Source: Pseudomonas sp. MYb60
Lineage (GTDB): Bacteria > Pseudomonadota > Gammaproteobacteria > Pseudomonadales > Pseudomonadaceae
DNA: 64,000 nt
Reading direction: 5' to 3'
Assembly (NCBI RefSeq): GCF_002979555.1
Contig: NZ_PCOZ01000012.1
Span: forward strand, 82,959-146,958
Part shown: in pieces, positions 37,126 through 44,198 of the stretch
Layout of the letters: each line of letters begins with the position of its first letter
How positions within the stretch are numbered: position 1 is the first letter of the stretch
Made by a program: the position numbers and the translations under genes
Notes under the pieces: model-generated
The model's input: the letters and a program-made list of their open reading frames with translations, nothing else
Told to the model about the DNA's origin: nothing
The model's database searches: none

Positions 37126-37221
37126 GACGGCTCTCCCTTTCCCGTTGCACTACCTGCGCGTTAATCCAAACGTGCTAATTCGCAACTTGGCTGTGATGAA
37201 CATCTAACGATTTGGCTATTT

Positions 37222-37239
37222 GAAAGTAGCTCAGCTAGG
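37222..37239. promoter_or_regulatory. Candidate regulatory motif upstream of flp/rcpC
   Basis: GAAAGTAGctcAGCTAGG. The capital parts recur, contiguous, at 28851-28865 upstream of pprB. Position in the shared flp/rcpC control region fits a PprB or other pilus-regulator site. Inferred from recurrence only. Confidence 0.4.
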
Positions 37240-37381
37240 ACGAAATGCCATTAACTGAAGAAAAATTTATCTGAGCTAAGCAACCCACCTTTTAGATCGC
37301 GGGCTTAGGCCGAACACTTTTTGACTAATACTTTGTCATTAATCCGTTATTACAGTTGTGAGGCTCGGGTTTGTTGACAAT

Positions 37382-37416
37382 GCTCTAGTGGCACGCCGCG
37401 ACCTTTGTGCTAGAGC
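37382..37416 (+). promoter_or_regulatory. Interrupted inverted repeat in the flp leader
   Basis: GCTCTAG (37382-37388) pairs with CTAGAGC (37410-37416). A further CAC/GTG pair forms across a 3-nt bulge, giving a roughly 10-bp stem with a 13-nt loop. It ends about 25 bp before the flp ribosome site, so it is either an mRNA leader hairpin or a protein-binding dyad. Confidence 0.35.
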
Positions 37417-37453
37417 CGTACCGGCTTCCAGTGGCGTTTTAGGGAGAAGTCTT

Positions 37454-37645
37454 ATGTTCCTTGACCTGATGTTGAAGTTTTATGTTCAGACGCAATTGTT
37501 CTTTCAGCGCAAAGACGGTGCGTCAGGTATCGAGTACGCAATCATCGTGGCGCTGGTGGCTCTGGTTATTGTGGGAGCGGGTTCCGGTCTCGGGACTAAA
37601 ATCAAATCCATCTTCGATAGCATCGCTACCAAGATGACCACCTGA
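37454..37645 (+). CDS. flp: Flp type IVb major pilin
   Basis: 63-residue prepilin. The leader of 22 residues ends QRKDG, with the predicted FppA cut between G22 and A23. The processing signature G-x4-E-Y is present (ASGIEY, Glu at +5), followed by a hydrophobic helix (about 28-48) and a short tail ending ATKMTT. The start at 37454 has a strong AGGGAGAAG site; upstream frame has none. It is divergent from the rcp-tad operon and followed 61 bp later by a response regulator in the same direction. Confidence 0.95.
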   Translation: MFLDLMLKFYVQTQLFFQRKDGASGIEYAIIVALVALVIVGAGSGLGTKIKSIFDSIATKMTT

Positions 37646-37706
37646 TTCGCGATTGAACAGGTGTGAAAATTCCCTCTGTTGAAGTTCTTCCCACTCAGGT
37701 ACGGCT

Positions 37707-38111
37707 ATGAGCGCCTCTTCGTCTCCCCGCCAGCAAATTCTTTTGGTGGACGACGAAGAGGACGCGCTGATCGAACTGGCCGAATCTCTCGAAAATGAGG
37801 GATTTGTCTGTTTTACGGCCACCTCCGTCACCTTCGCTTTACAGGAGCTGACCCTGCACCCGGACATCGCGCTGGTCATCACCGACCTGCGCATGCCTGA
37901 GGAAAGCGGGATCTCCCTGATCAAGCGCCTGCGCGAACACACGTCGCGTTCACACCTGCCGGTCATCGTGATGTCAGGTCATGCCGAGATGGATGACGTG
38001 AGCGATATGCTGCGCCTTCAGGTGCTGGATCTGTTTCGCAAGCCGATCTACCTGGTGCGCTTGATTGATACCTTGAACAACCTGTTCCCCCAGACCCGAA
38101 AAAACCTGTAG
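37707..38111 (+). CDS. Stand-alone CheY-like response regulator
   Basis: 134 residues, consisting of a single receiver domain: acidic pair D15-D16 in LLVDDEED, phospho-acceptor D60 in LVITDLRMPEESG, a Ser/Thr position in VIVMSGHAE, and the conserved Lys in LFRKPIYL. No output domain follows. No kinase is adjacent other than pprA about 10 kb away. Position between flp and the TpsB gene suggests a role in pilus or adhesion control. Its stop codon lies inside the first bases of a REP-like palindrome. Confidence 0.88.
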   Translation: MSASSSPRQQILLVDDEEDALIELAESLENEGFVCFTATSVTFALQELTLHPDIALVITDLRMPEESGISLIKRLREHTSRSHLPVIVMSGHAEMDDVSDMLRLQVLDLFRKPIYLVRLIDTLNNLFPQTRKNL

Positions 38112-38206
38112 GAACGCGGTTGCTCGCGAAGGCCTCCAGGGCGTCGCGTCCATTCCGGATGTTCGCGTCATCCTTGGCGACCCTCGCGGGCAGGCTCGCG
38201 CCTGCC
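38107..38206. repeat. REP-like palindromes between convergent genes
   Basis: TGTAGGAACGCGGTTGCTCG at 38107 is a diverged form of the REP at 7865. A second hairpin, GGCAGG-ctcgcg-CCTGCC, lies at 38189-38206. They fill the 97-bp space between the response regulator and tpsB stops, and the first one begins inside the response-regulator stop region. Confidence 0.6.
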
Positions 38207-38208
38207 AA

Positions 38209-39891
38209 TCAAAGCTGGTAGCTGAAGCTCAGGGTGTAGCGTGGCTTGCGATTCAGACTGTCCAGCGCCATGTCCGACATCGGCTTGGCCGCTTCCAGGG
38301 CGATGTTGTAGTACTTGGCATCGCCGAAGCGCAGGCCCACGGCTGCTGAGGACATGTCGTTGCCCTTCACCGGCAGGTCGTTGTACCAGGTCTTGGCGCG
38401 GTCGAACACGACGTAGGGTTGCAGGATTTTCACCCAGTCCCCGGCGCGGCTGTAGCTGTAGTTGACCTCGTAGGCCACGCCCCAGCCCTTGTCGCCCGAA
38501 CCCTGGTCATCCGGGTAGCCACGGCCGAAATTCTGCCCGCCGAAGGTCGCTCGTTCGCTGTCGGGCAGGGTGTCGTCGCTCCAGTACAGCGCACCCGACG
38601 CCACTCCCTGGAAATTACCGAACAGCTTGTTGCTCTGCACGCCTGACAGGCGCAGGCGGAAGAAGTCGAGGTCGGGCTTGAGGCCACCGAAGTCCGAGCG
38701 GGTCTTGGCGCCCAGGCCTTTGGTGCCCTGGTACAGGCCGGCACTGAGAATGCGCAGCTGGGTGGTATCGGCCTTGCGCCAGTCGCCCTCGACGGCCACG
38801 GCGCGCAGGTTGGTTTCCAGGTCCAGCCGTTGCGGGAAACCCACCAGTTGGTAGCGGGTCGTCTGGTCGACGGCGTAATAACGCGCGCCCAGGCTCAGCG
38901 ACTCGCTGGGCGAGGCGATCAGGGGGTGGCTGAAGCCGATGGAGTAGCGGTCTATCTTCTGGTGCGGCTTGAGCTCGAAACCGCCGCCCAGTTGCAGGTT
39001 GGTGCGCGGGTCGGCGCGGTAGCGTTCGCCGGAGAGGGCCAGTTGCGTGCCTTCGGCATTGATGAACTGGCTGTAGGCCGCGCGGTAGTAGTGCTCCTTG
39101 TCGTCCCCGGGTGGGAACAACCCGCTGACACTCAGTTGTTCGCCAAATGACGTCTGCGAGTTGCTGGTGGCGGTCAGCAGTGCCTGGGTGCTGCCGCGAC
39201 TGGCCTCGGTGAGGCTCATGCTGGTGGTGAACGGTTTGCGGCTGGCAGTGATGCTCATGTGGGTGCCGCCGTCGGTGGTGCCGGGCGGTGGCACCTGGGC
39301 CTGGATGGTCACCCCCGGGATGGCGCTCATCAGCGTGGTGTAGCGCTCGAACGTCTTGCGGGTGAGTGGGCGTTCGGCCTTGAGTTTTTCCGCTAACTTG
39401 TCGACGTGGGACGAGACCGAGCCGATATCGCCCTGCAACTGGTAATCGCGGATGTAGCCTTCGACCAGCACCACGCGCACCAGGCCGTCTTCAAAACCCT
39501 GTTGTGGCAGGAACGCATAGGACAGCAGGTAACCGTCTTCCTGATAGCGGCGGGTGATGCTGCGGGTGGCTTCGATCAGTTGCGCCAGGTTGGTCTCGCG
39601 GCCGATCAGCGGTTCGAAGGCCTGGGCGACTTCCTTGAGTGGGTACACGGTGCCGCCGTCGATCTGCAGTTTGCGGATGGTCACCTTGGTGTCCATCAGC
39701 AGCGGTTGCCCCTCTGTCGCTGCTGGTACCGGTAGCTGAGTGGGCGTGGCGGCCGGACGGTAGGCATCGGCGGGCAGGTTGGGGACGGGTAGGTTGCGGA
39801 TCGTGTCGTTGCTATTGAGGAAGCTGGGGAGGGTATCGGCGTAGCTGTAAGCACTGAGGGTAAGCAACAACAACGGCGTCAAAGCGCGCAT
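38209..39891 (-). CDS. TpsB/FhaC-type outer-membrane transporter (ShlB/FhaC/HecB family)
   Basis: 560-residue Omp85-superfamily transporter of two-partner secretion. Signal peptide MRALTPLLLLTLSAYSYA, a linker, a POTRA domain (TVYPLKEVAQAFEPLIGRET and RRYQEDGYLLSYAFLPQQ), a second POTRA-like part, and a 16-strand barrel. The barrel has the family segment FGGQNFGRGYPDDQGSGDKG (L6-like) and ends in RYTLSFSYQL. The ATG at 39891 has GGAG 6 bases upstream. No TpsA with a haemagglutination-activity domain lies beside it; the next gene upstream on the same strand is the Gly/Val repeat lipoprotein at 40078. Such a transporter normally exports one dedicated partner. Confidence 0.88.
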   Translation of the reverse strand: MRALTPLLLLTLSAYSYADTLPSFLNSNDTIRNLPVPNLPADAYRPAATPTQLPVPAATEGQPLLMDTKVTIRKLQIDGGTVYPLKEVAQAFEPLIGRETNLAQLIEATRSITRRYQEDGYLLSYAFLPQQGFEDGLVRVVLVEGYIRDYQLQGDIGSVSSHVDKLAEKLKAERPLTRKTFERYTTLMSAIPGVTIQAQVPPPGTTDGGTHMSITASRKPFTTSMSLTEASRGSTQALLTATSNSQTSFGEQLSVSGLFPPGDDKEHYYRAAYSQFINAEGTQLALSGERYRADPRTNLQLGGGFELKPHQKIDRYSIGFSHPLIASPSESLSLGARYYAVDQTTRYQLVGFPQRLDLETNLRAVAVEGDWRKADTTQLRILSAGLYQGTKGLGAKTRSDFGGLKPDLDFFRLRLSGVQSNKLFGNFQGVASGALYWSDDTLPDSERATFGGQNFGRGYPDDQGSGDKGWGVAYEVNYSYSRAGDWVKILQPYVVFDRAKTWYNDLPVKGNDMSSAAVGLRFGDAKYYNIALEAAKPMSDMALDSLNRKPRYTLSFSYQL

Positions 39892-39991
39892 AGGACACTC
39901 CATGGTCAAAACTGCAGCAGCGTTTTTGCAGATGCCCGCCGGGCTCTGGGGGCGCGGTTCGGGGGGTTTGCGGGGCTTTGCCGGCGCCCAT

Positions 39992-40024
39992 AAAAAAGAC
40001 GAGAGACTTATTGGGTCTCTCGTC
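39992..40024 (-). terminator. Rho-independent terminator after the repeat lipoprotein gene
   Basis: GACGAGAGAC (39998-40007) and GTCTCTCGTC (40015-40024) form a perfect 10-bp stem. On the minus strand the stem is followed by TTTTTT (plus-strand A-run 39992-39997). It lies 54 bp after the stop of the 40078 gene and therefore separates it from tpsB, which must have its own promoter or rely on read-through. Confidence 0.85.
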
Positions 40025-40077
40025 TCAACCAAGCGTAGGCGCTGTAGGTGAGGCCGTCTAATCGGCCAGGTGCAATT

Positions 40078-41589
40078 CTATTTTTTACCGGTCAGGCCAC
40101 CGAGCAGCCCGCCCAGTACACCGCCGTTTGCAGTGGCGCCGGCACTGCCGGAGGCAGATGCGCTACCCCCCAGGGCCAGGCCACCACCGAGCAGGCCGCC
40201 GCCGGTGCTGGTGCCGCCGGTGACCAGGCCACCGATCGACGCTACGGTGCCGCCGACTGCGCTCACTGTGCCGCCCAGGGCATTGGTGACCGGGTTGGCG
40301 TTGGCACCGCTGATAGCGCCGCCGAGGTTGCTGACTGCGCCGCCGACGTTGGTCACCAGGCCATTGACAGGGGCGCCCAGGCCGGTAGCAGTACCGATGT
40401 TTTGCGTCAGGCTGGTGACGCCGCTGGTCACAGGGTTGAGTGCGTTGCCCAGGGTGCTGGTCACCGCTGCGACGGGTGCGCCGGCCGCAGTGTTAGGGGT
40501 GCCGCTACCGCCGAGCAAGGTGCCCAGGGAAGCCACGGTGCTGCCGGCTTTGCCGCCAGTGACGCCGGTGGCGCTGACCACACCGTTGGTGCTGCCGGCA
40601 TCCAGGCCATTGCTGGCACCCGCGATCACGCCGCCGATGAGTTCCGCCAGGCCCAGTTGCACGCCGCTGCCGTCAGTGCCGCCGCTGCCCGAACCGCTGC
40701 CGCTGCCGCTGCCATTGCCGCCGGTGTCGGCAGTCGGGTCGACATAACCGCTGGCCTTGCCTGCCACGGTGCCTACACCTTTAAGCACATTGCCCAGTGC
40801 GTCGGTGACCGGGTTGCCACCGGCGTCGGCGACTTTATCGCCCAGGCCGTTGACGGTATCGCCGACTTTTTGCAGCAGGCCGCCGACAGGAGCGTCCAGG
40901 CCGGTGGCAGTGCCCACCTTGCCGGTGGTGTTTTCCACCAGGGACACGACAGGGACCAGCACTTTCGAGCCCAGGGTATCGGTGACCGAACCCAGCGGGC
41001 CGGTGGTGCTGGCAGTGCTCAGGGTATCGCCGAGCATGGTCACGGCGTTGCCGACTTTATCGACGACACCACCCACTGCCGGGGCGACGGTGCCGACGAC
41101 AGGGACCTGGCCCAGCAAGGTGGCGACGTTGCCGCCGGTCACGCTCAGGCCATCGCCGAGGTCGGACACGCCATTGCCCACACCTGCCACGGTTTTGCCG
41201 AGTGCGTTGCTGTCAGTGCCCAGTGACCCCAGGCCGTCCGACAAGCCGGTGCCGATGCTGCTGACGGCAGTGCCTGCCGCAGTGACCAGGCCGCCGGCCG
41301 TGGCGCCAACGATAGGCAAGCTGCCGAGGGTAGTGCCCAGGCTGCCCACGGTGCCGCCGAGGTCAGTCACTGTGTTGCCGAGGGTGTCGGAGACGTCTGC
41401 GGTCACCAGGGTGCTGCCGGGTGTGGTGGTGCCGCCACCGCCTGTGGTGGGAGGAGGGGTGGTGCTGCTCGATGAGGATGAAACACTGCTCTTGCTGCCG
41501 CCACCGCCGCTGCTGCAGCCGCCGAGGGTCATTGCCACTGCCAGAGCCAGAACGGTACTTGCTTTCCAAAACACGACTTGAGTTTTCAT
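40078..41589 (-). CDS. Gly/Val-rich repeat lipoprotein, candidate surface adhesin
   Basis: 503 residues of strongly biased composition. The N-terminus MKTQVVFWKASTVLALAVAM continues to the lipobox LGGC, then a Ser/Thr/Pro/Gly stalk (about 30-60). The rest is long imperfect repeats built from short blocks such as GNAVTMLGDTL, GLDAPVGGLLQKVGDTVNGLG and GLGAPVNGLVTNVGGAVSNLG. The two repeat halves are separated by a GSGSGSGSGSGG linker (about 297-310). Databases often name such proteins collagen-like, but regular Gly-X-Y triplets are absent. The start at 41589 is set by the signal peptide. It lies upstream of tpsB, so it may be the exported partner, which is inference. Confidence 0.75.
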   Translation of the reverse strand: MKTQVVFWKASTVLALAVAMTLGGCSSGGGGSKSSVSSSSSSTTPPPTTGGGGTTTPGSTLVTADVSDTLGNTVTDLGGTVGSLGTTLGSLPIVGATAGGLVTAAGTAVSSIGTGLSDGLGSLGTDSNALGKTVAGVGNGVSDLGDGLSVTGGNVATLLGQVPVVGTVAPAVGGVVDKVGNAVTMLGDTLSTASTTGPLGSVTDTLGSKVLVPVVSLVENTTGKVGTATGLDAPVGGLLQKVGDTVNGLGDKVADAGGNPVTDALGNVLKGVGTVAGKASGYVDPTADTGGNGSGSGSGSGSGGTDGSGVQLGLAELIGGVIAGASNGLDAGSTNGVVSATGVTGGKAGSTVASLGTLLGGSGTPNTAAGAPVAAVTSTLGNALNPVTSGVTSLTQNIGTATGLGAPVNGLVTNVGGAVSNLGGAISGANANPVTNALGGTVSAVGGTVASIGGLVTGGTSTGGGLLGGGLALGGSASASGSAGATANGGVLGGLLGGLTGKK

Positions 41590-41711
41590 GATTGAGATCC
41601 TTGCACCTGTACAACCTTGGTTGTCTTCAAACACTCGCCCTTTCTAGGGAGGGGGATGTGTTTGTCCGTGGCTCAATAACAAACCCAGGCGCGCTTTCTC
41701 ACAATGCTCCA

Positions 41712-41769
41712 CTTGGTATTAACGATTTATATACGGGTGAAAAGTCTGTGCTTTTCGATTAATACCAAG
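41712..41769. promoter_or_regulatory. 11-bp inverted repeat upstream of the repeat lipoprotein
   Basis: CTTGGTATTAA (41712-41722) and TTAATACCAAG (41759-41769) are exact inverse copies, 36 bp apart, in very AT-rich DNA 120-180 bp upstream of the lipoprotein ATG. Spacing of about 47 bp between arm centres fits two operator half-sites on nearly the same DNA face, or a large looped hairpin. The regulator is unknown. Confidence 0.45.
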
Positions 41770-41824
41770 GGTATAAGGGAGGGATGTGTCAAGATGTAAA
41801 TATGTTATTTAACAACGACTTGAA

Positions 41825-41852
41825 TAAAAAAGCGGACCTCGAAAAGTCCGCT
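41825..41852 (-). terminator. Rho-independent terminator after maoC
   Basis: AGCGGAC (41831-41837) and GTCCGCT (41846-41852) form a 7-bp stem with an 8-nt loop. A plus-strand A-run just before it supplies the U-run on the minus strand. It lies about 40 bp after the stop of the fabG-maoC operon. Confidence 0.8.
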
Positions 41853-41890
41853 GTTACCCAAGGTGTATATATACAATTAAGCACTGGATT

Positions 41891-42739
41891 TCAGGCAATC
41901 GGCCGCCACTTGCCGAGCATATGTTCAATATTGCCGGCGCCTTTCAGCATTAATTCACCGCTGGAGCCGGCGGCACTGGCCAGTAAGGTCACTTCATCGG
42001 GCAGGCGCACCGGTTTGCGAAACGCCACGTCTATTTCGATATTGGCCGTGGGCAGGTGCTCGCCCAGGGCGGCGAGGGTGCGGGCCTTGTTCCACAGCCC
42101 GTGGGCGATGGCCTGGGGGAACCCGAACAGCTTGGCCGTCGGTGCGCTGAGATGGATCGGGTTGTAGTCGCCGCTGACGCGCGCATAACGCCGGCCGATG
42201 TCGGCGGGGGCTTTCCAACGCGTCAGCTCGCTGACCTGCGACGGCGCGAGCAACTCATCGTCCGACGCCTCGCCTTCCAGTTTCACACCGCGACAGAGCA
42301 TGCGGCTCTCGGCTTCCCACAGCAGGCCGAGGGCATCTTCGACCGTGGTCACCAGGTCAAAGGTCGCGCCCTTGGCATGGGGTTGGAGGTTGTGTGCGTG
42401 CACGCTGAGGGACAGCTCGCTCACACCCCCAAGCGGGCGATGGATGCGGATGCGATTGCTCAAGTGGATCAACCCCAGCAACGGGAAGGGGAAGGAATGA
42501 TCGGTGAGCAGCTGCATCTGCAGCCCGAACGCCAGCACGTGGGGATAAGTCGCCGGCAGGATCGGGCTCTCGGCAAAGCCACAGACCTTGCGATACGCCG
42601 CCACCGCCTTGGGATCGACAGTGACCCGGCAACGCAACCCGCTGTCAGGCAGGGTGGTGCCGGTGATCTTGCGCTTGAGCGCCGCGCGCCAATACAGCGG
42701 CGGCAGGAACGGCGTATTGCCCAATGTCTTCCAGTGCAT
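41891..42739 (-). CDS. MaoC-like (R)-specific enoyl-CoA/ACP hydratase, double-hotdog
   Basis: 282-residue protein of the MaoC dehydratase group. The C-terminal half has the hydratase motif SGDYNPIHL and FPQAIAHGLWNKA (Asp/His catalytic pair region). The N-terminal half (about 30-140) looks like a degenerate hotdog. ATG at 42739 (MHWKTLGNTPFLPPLYWRAA) begins 2 bp after the fabG stop; an upstream extension would run inside fabG. It likely works with the ketoreductase on short- or medium-chain acyl-CoA or ACP. Confidence 0.85.
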   Translation of the reverse strand: MHWKTLGNTPFLPPLYWRAALKRKITGTTLPDSGLRCRVTVDPKAVAAYRKVCGFAESPILPATYPHVLAFGLQMQLLTDHSFPFPLLGLIHLSNRIRIHRPLGGVSELSLSVHAHNLQPHAKGATFDLVTTVEDALGLLWEAESRMLCRGVKLEGEASDDELLAPSQVSELTRWKAPADIGRRYARVSGDYNPIHLSAPTAKLFGFPQAIAHGLWNKARTLAALGEHLPTANIEIDVAFRKPVRLPDEVTLLASAAGSSGELMLKGAGNIEHMLGKWRPIA

Positions 42740-42741
42740 GC

Positions 42742-44085
42742 TCACGCTCCCAACAGGCTTTGTCCGCACACCCGCAGCGCTTGCCCGCTGACGGCACCGG
42801 AGCCCGGTTGACCGAGCCACGCCACCGCTTCGGCCACGTCTTGCGGCAACCCGCCCTGGCCCAGCGAACTCATGCGCCGCCCGGCCTCACGCAGGGCGAA
42901 CGGGATATGTGCGGTCATCTGGGTTTCAATAAATCCGGGCGCCACGGCGTTGATGCTGATGCCGCGCTCCTTGAGCAGCGGCGCCCAGGCCTGTGCGAGC
43001 CCGATCAAGCCGGCCTTGCTGGCGGCGTAGTTGGCCTGCCCGCGGTTGCCGGCGATGCCGCTGATGGAGGCCAGCAACACCACGCGGGCGTTGTCGCGCA
43101 GCGTGCCGCTGTCGAGCAGGGCCTTGGTCAGCACCTGCGGCGCATTGAGGTTGACGGCAAGCACCGCGTCCCAGTATTCCGGGGTCATATTGGCCAGGGT
43201 CTTGTCGCGCGTGATACCGGCGTTGTGCACCAGGATGTCGAGGCCGTCGGGCAACTGTTCGACCAACTGCGCGGCGGCGTCTTCAGCGCAGATGTCGAGT
43301 ACGACAGTGCGTGCAGCAAGGCGTGCGGACAAGGCTTCAAGGTCGGACCTGGCCTGAGGCACGTCCAGCAGGATCACCTCGGCGCCGTCGCGGGCCAGGG
43401 TTTCGGCGATGGCTGCACCGATGCCTCGGGCGGCGCCGGTGACCAACGCCTTGCGCCCGGCCAGCGGGCGAGTCCAGTCCTCGACCGGTGTGGCGCAAGC
43501 CTCCAGGCGAATGACTTGGCCGGAGACGTAGGCGCTTTTCGGCGACAGGAAGAAACGCAGCGCCCCTTCCAGTTGCTCATCTGCGCCGTCGCCGACATAC
43601 AGCAATTGCAGCACGCCGCCGTTGCGCAGCTCCTTGGCCAGTGAGCGACTGAAGCCTTCGAGGGCACGCTGGGCGCTGGCGGCGAAGGGGTCGGCGAGGC
43701 TTTCGGGGGCGCGGCCGAGGATCACCAGGTGCGCACTGTTATCGAGGTTTTTCAGCAGTGGCTGGAAGAATTCGCGCAATTGCTTGAGTTGGTCGGTGTG
43801 CTGCAAGTCGCTGGCATCGAACACCACGGCCTTGAGCTTGGGCCCGTGGCCGGGAATCCAGGTCGCGTTTTCGCCACCATAGGTGTAAGTCGCGTCGGTG
43901 AGCTTGTGGGCAAACGCCTGCACGTTGCTCGCCAATGCACCGCCGCCCAGCAGCAGAGCCCCTTCGACCGGGCGCAGGCGTCCGGCCTGCCAGCGTTCCA
44001 GGCGTACCGGTGACGGCAGGCCAATGGCGGCGACCAGGCGATGGCCGAGGCTTGAGTTGGCGAAGTCGATATAACGGTCAGACAT
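42742..44085 (-). CDS. High-molecular-weight 3-oxoacyl-ACP/CoA reductase (FabG4-like)
   Basis: 447-residue SDR with an extra N-terminal flavodoxin-like domain (about 1-205) and a C-terminal ketoreductase. The latter has the NAD(P) loop TGAARGIGAAIAETLA, NAG in ILVHNAGITRD, catalytic Ser in LLASISGIAGNRGQ and YxxxK in NYAASKAG. Longer than housekeeping FabG (about 245). It is followed by maoC and divergent from a thiolase, which together give reductase, hydratase and thiolase activities. P. aeruginosa PA4786-PA4785 show the same reductase-thiolase pairing, as I recall. Confidence 0.9.
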   Translation of the reverse strand: MSDRYIDFANSSLGHRLVAAIGLPSPVRLERWQAGRLRPVEGALLLGGGALASNVQAFAHKLTDATYTYGGENATWIPGHGPKLKAVVFDASDLQHTDQLKQLREFFQPLLKNLDNSAHLVILGRAPESLADPFAASAQRALEGFSRSLAKELRNGGVLQLLYVGDGADEQLEGALRFFLSPKSAYVSGQVIRLEACATPVEDWTRPLAGRKALVTGAARGIGAAIAETLARDGAEVILLDVPQARSDLEALSARLAARTVVLDICAEDAAAQLVEQLPDGLDILVHNAGITRDKTLANMTPEYWDAVLAVNLNAPQVLTKALLDSGTLRDNARVVLLASISGIAGNRGQANYAASKAGLIGLAQAWAPLLKERGISINAVAPGFIETQMTAHIPFALREAGRRMSSLGQGGLPQDVAEAVAWLGQPGSGAVSGQALRVCGQSLLGA

Positions 44086-44198
44086 GGAACGCTCTCCGAA
44101 GGCTGGGGTTCAAAGGGTTGACCACTCCGGGGCGGCAGTCGTTCGATCAGCCTAGGCTAGGCTGAAGCATTCCACCCACAACCTTCAGGGAGCTTTCC

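Larger units (their letters stand above)
37126..37453. promoter_or_regulatory. Divergent control region rcpC / flp
   Basis: 328 bp, clearly more AT-rich than its surroundings, between the divergent rcpC operon and flp. It contains the motif shared with the pprB upstream region (37222-37239), a TTGACA (37374-37379) that could be a -35 element, and a 10-bp interrupted stem close to flp (37382-37416). AGGGAGAAG (37441-37449) is the flp ribosome site. No coding sequence was recognised. Confidence 0.55.
41590..41890. other. AT-rich intergenic region with dyad and terminator
   Basis: 301 bp, AT-rich, between the repeat-lipoprotein start and the maoC stop. It contains the 11-bp inverted repeat at 41712-41769 and a minus-strand terminator at 41825-41852. 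The promoter of the lipoprotein gene should lie here. No gene was recognised. Confidence 0.6.

Noticed and set aside
40048..41581. Plus-strand Ala/Gly- and Pro/Val-rich frames opposite the repeat lipoprotein
   Set aside because: They are complements of the repeats and have no signal peptide or ribosome site.
40078..41589. Collagen-like triple helix in the repeat lipoprotein
   Set aside because: Glycines do not follow an uninterrupted Gly-X-Y pattern, so a collagen helix is not supported despite the name such proteins often get.
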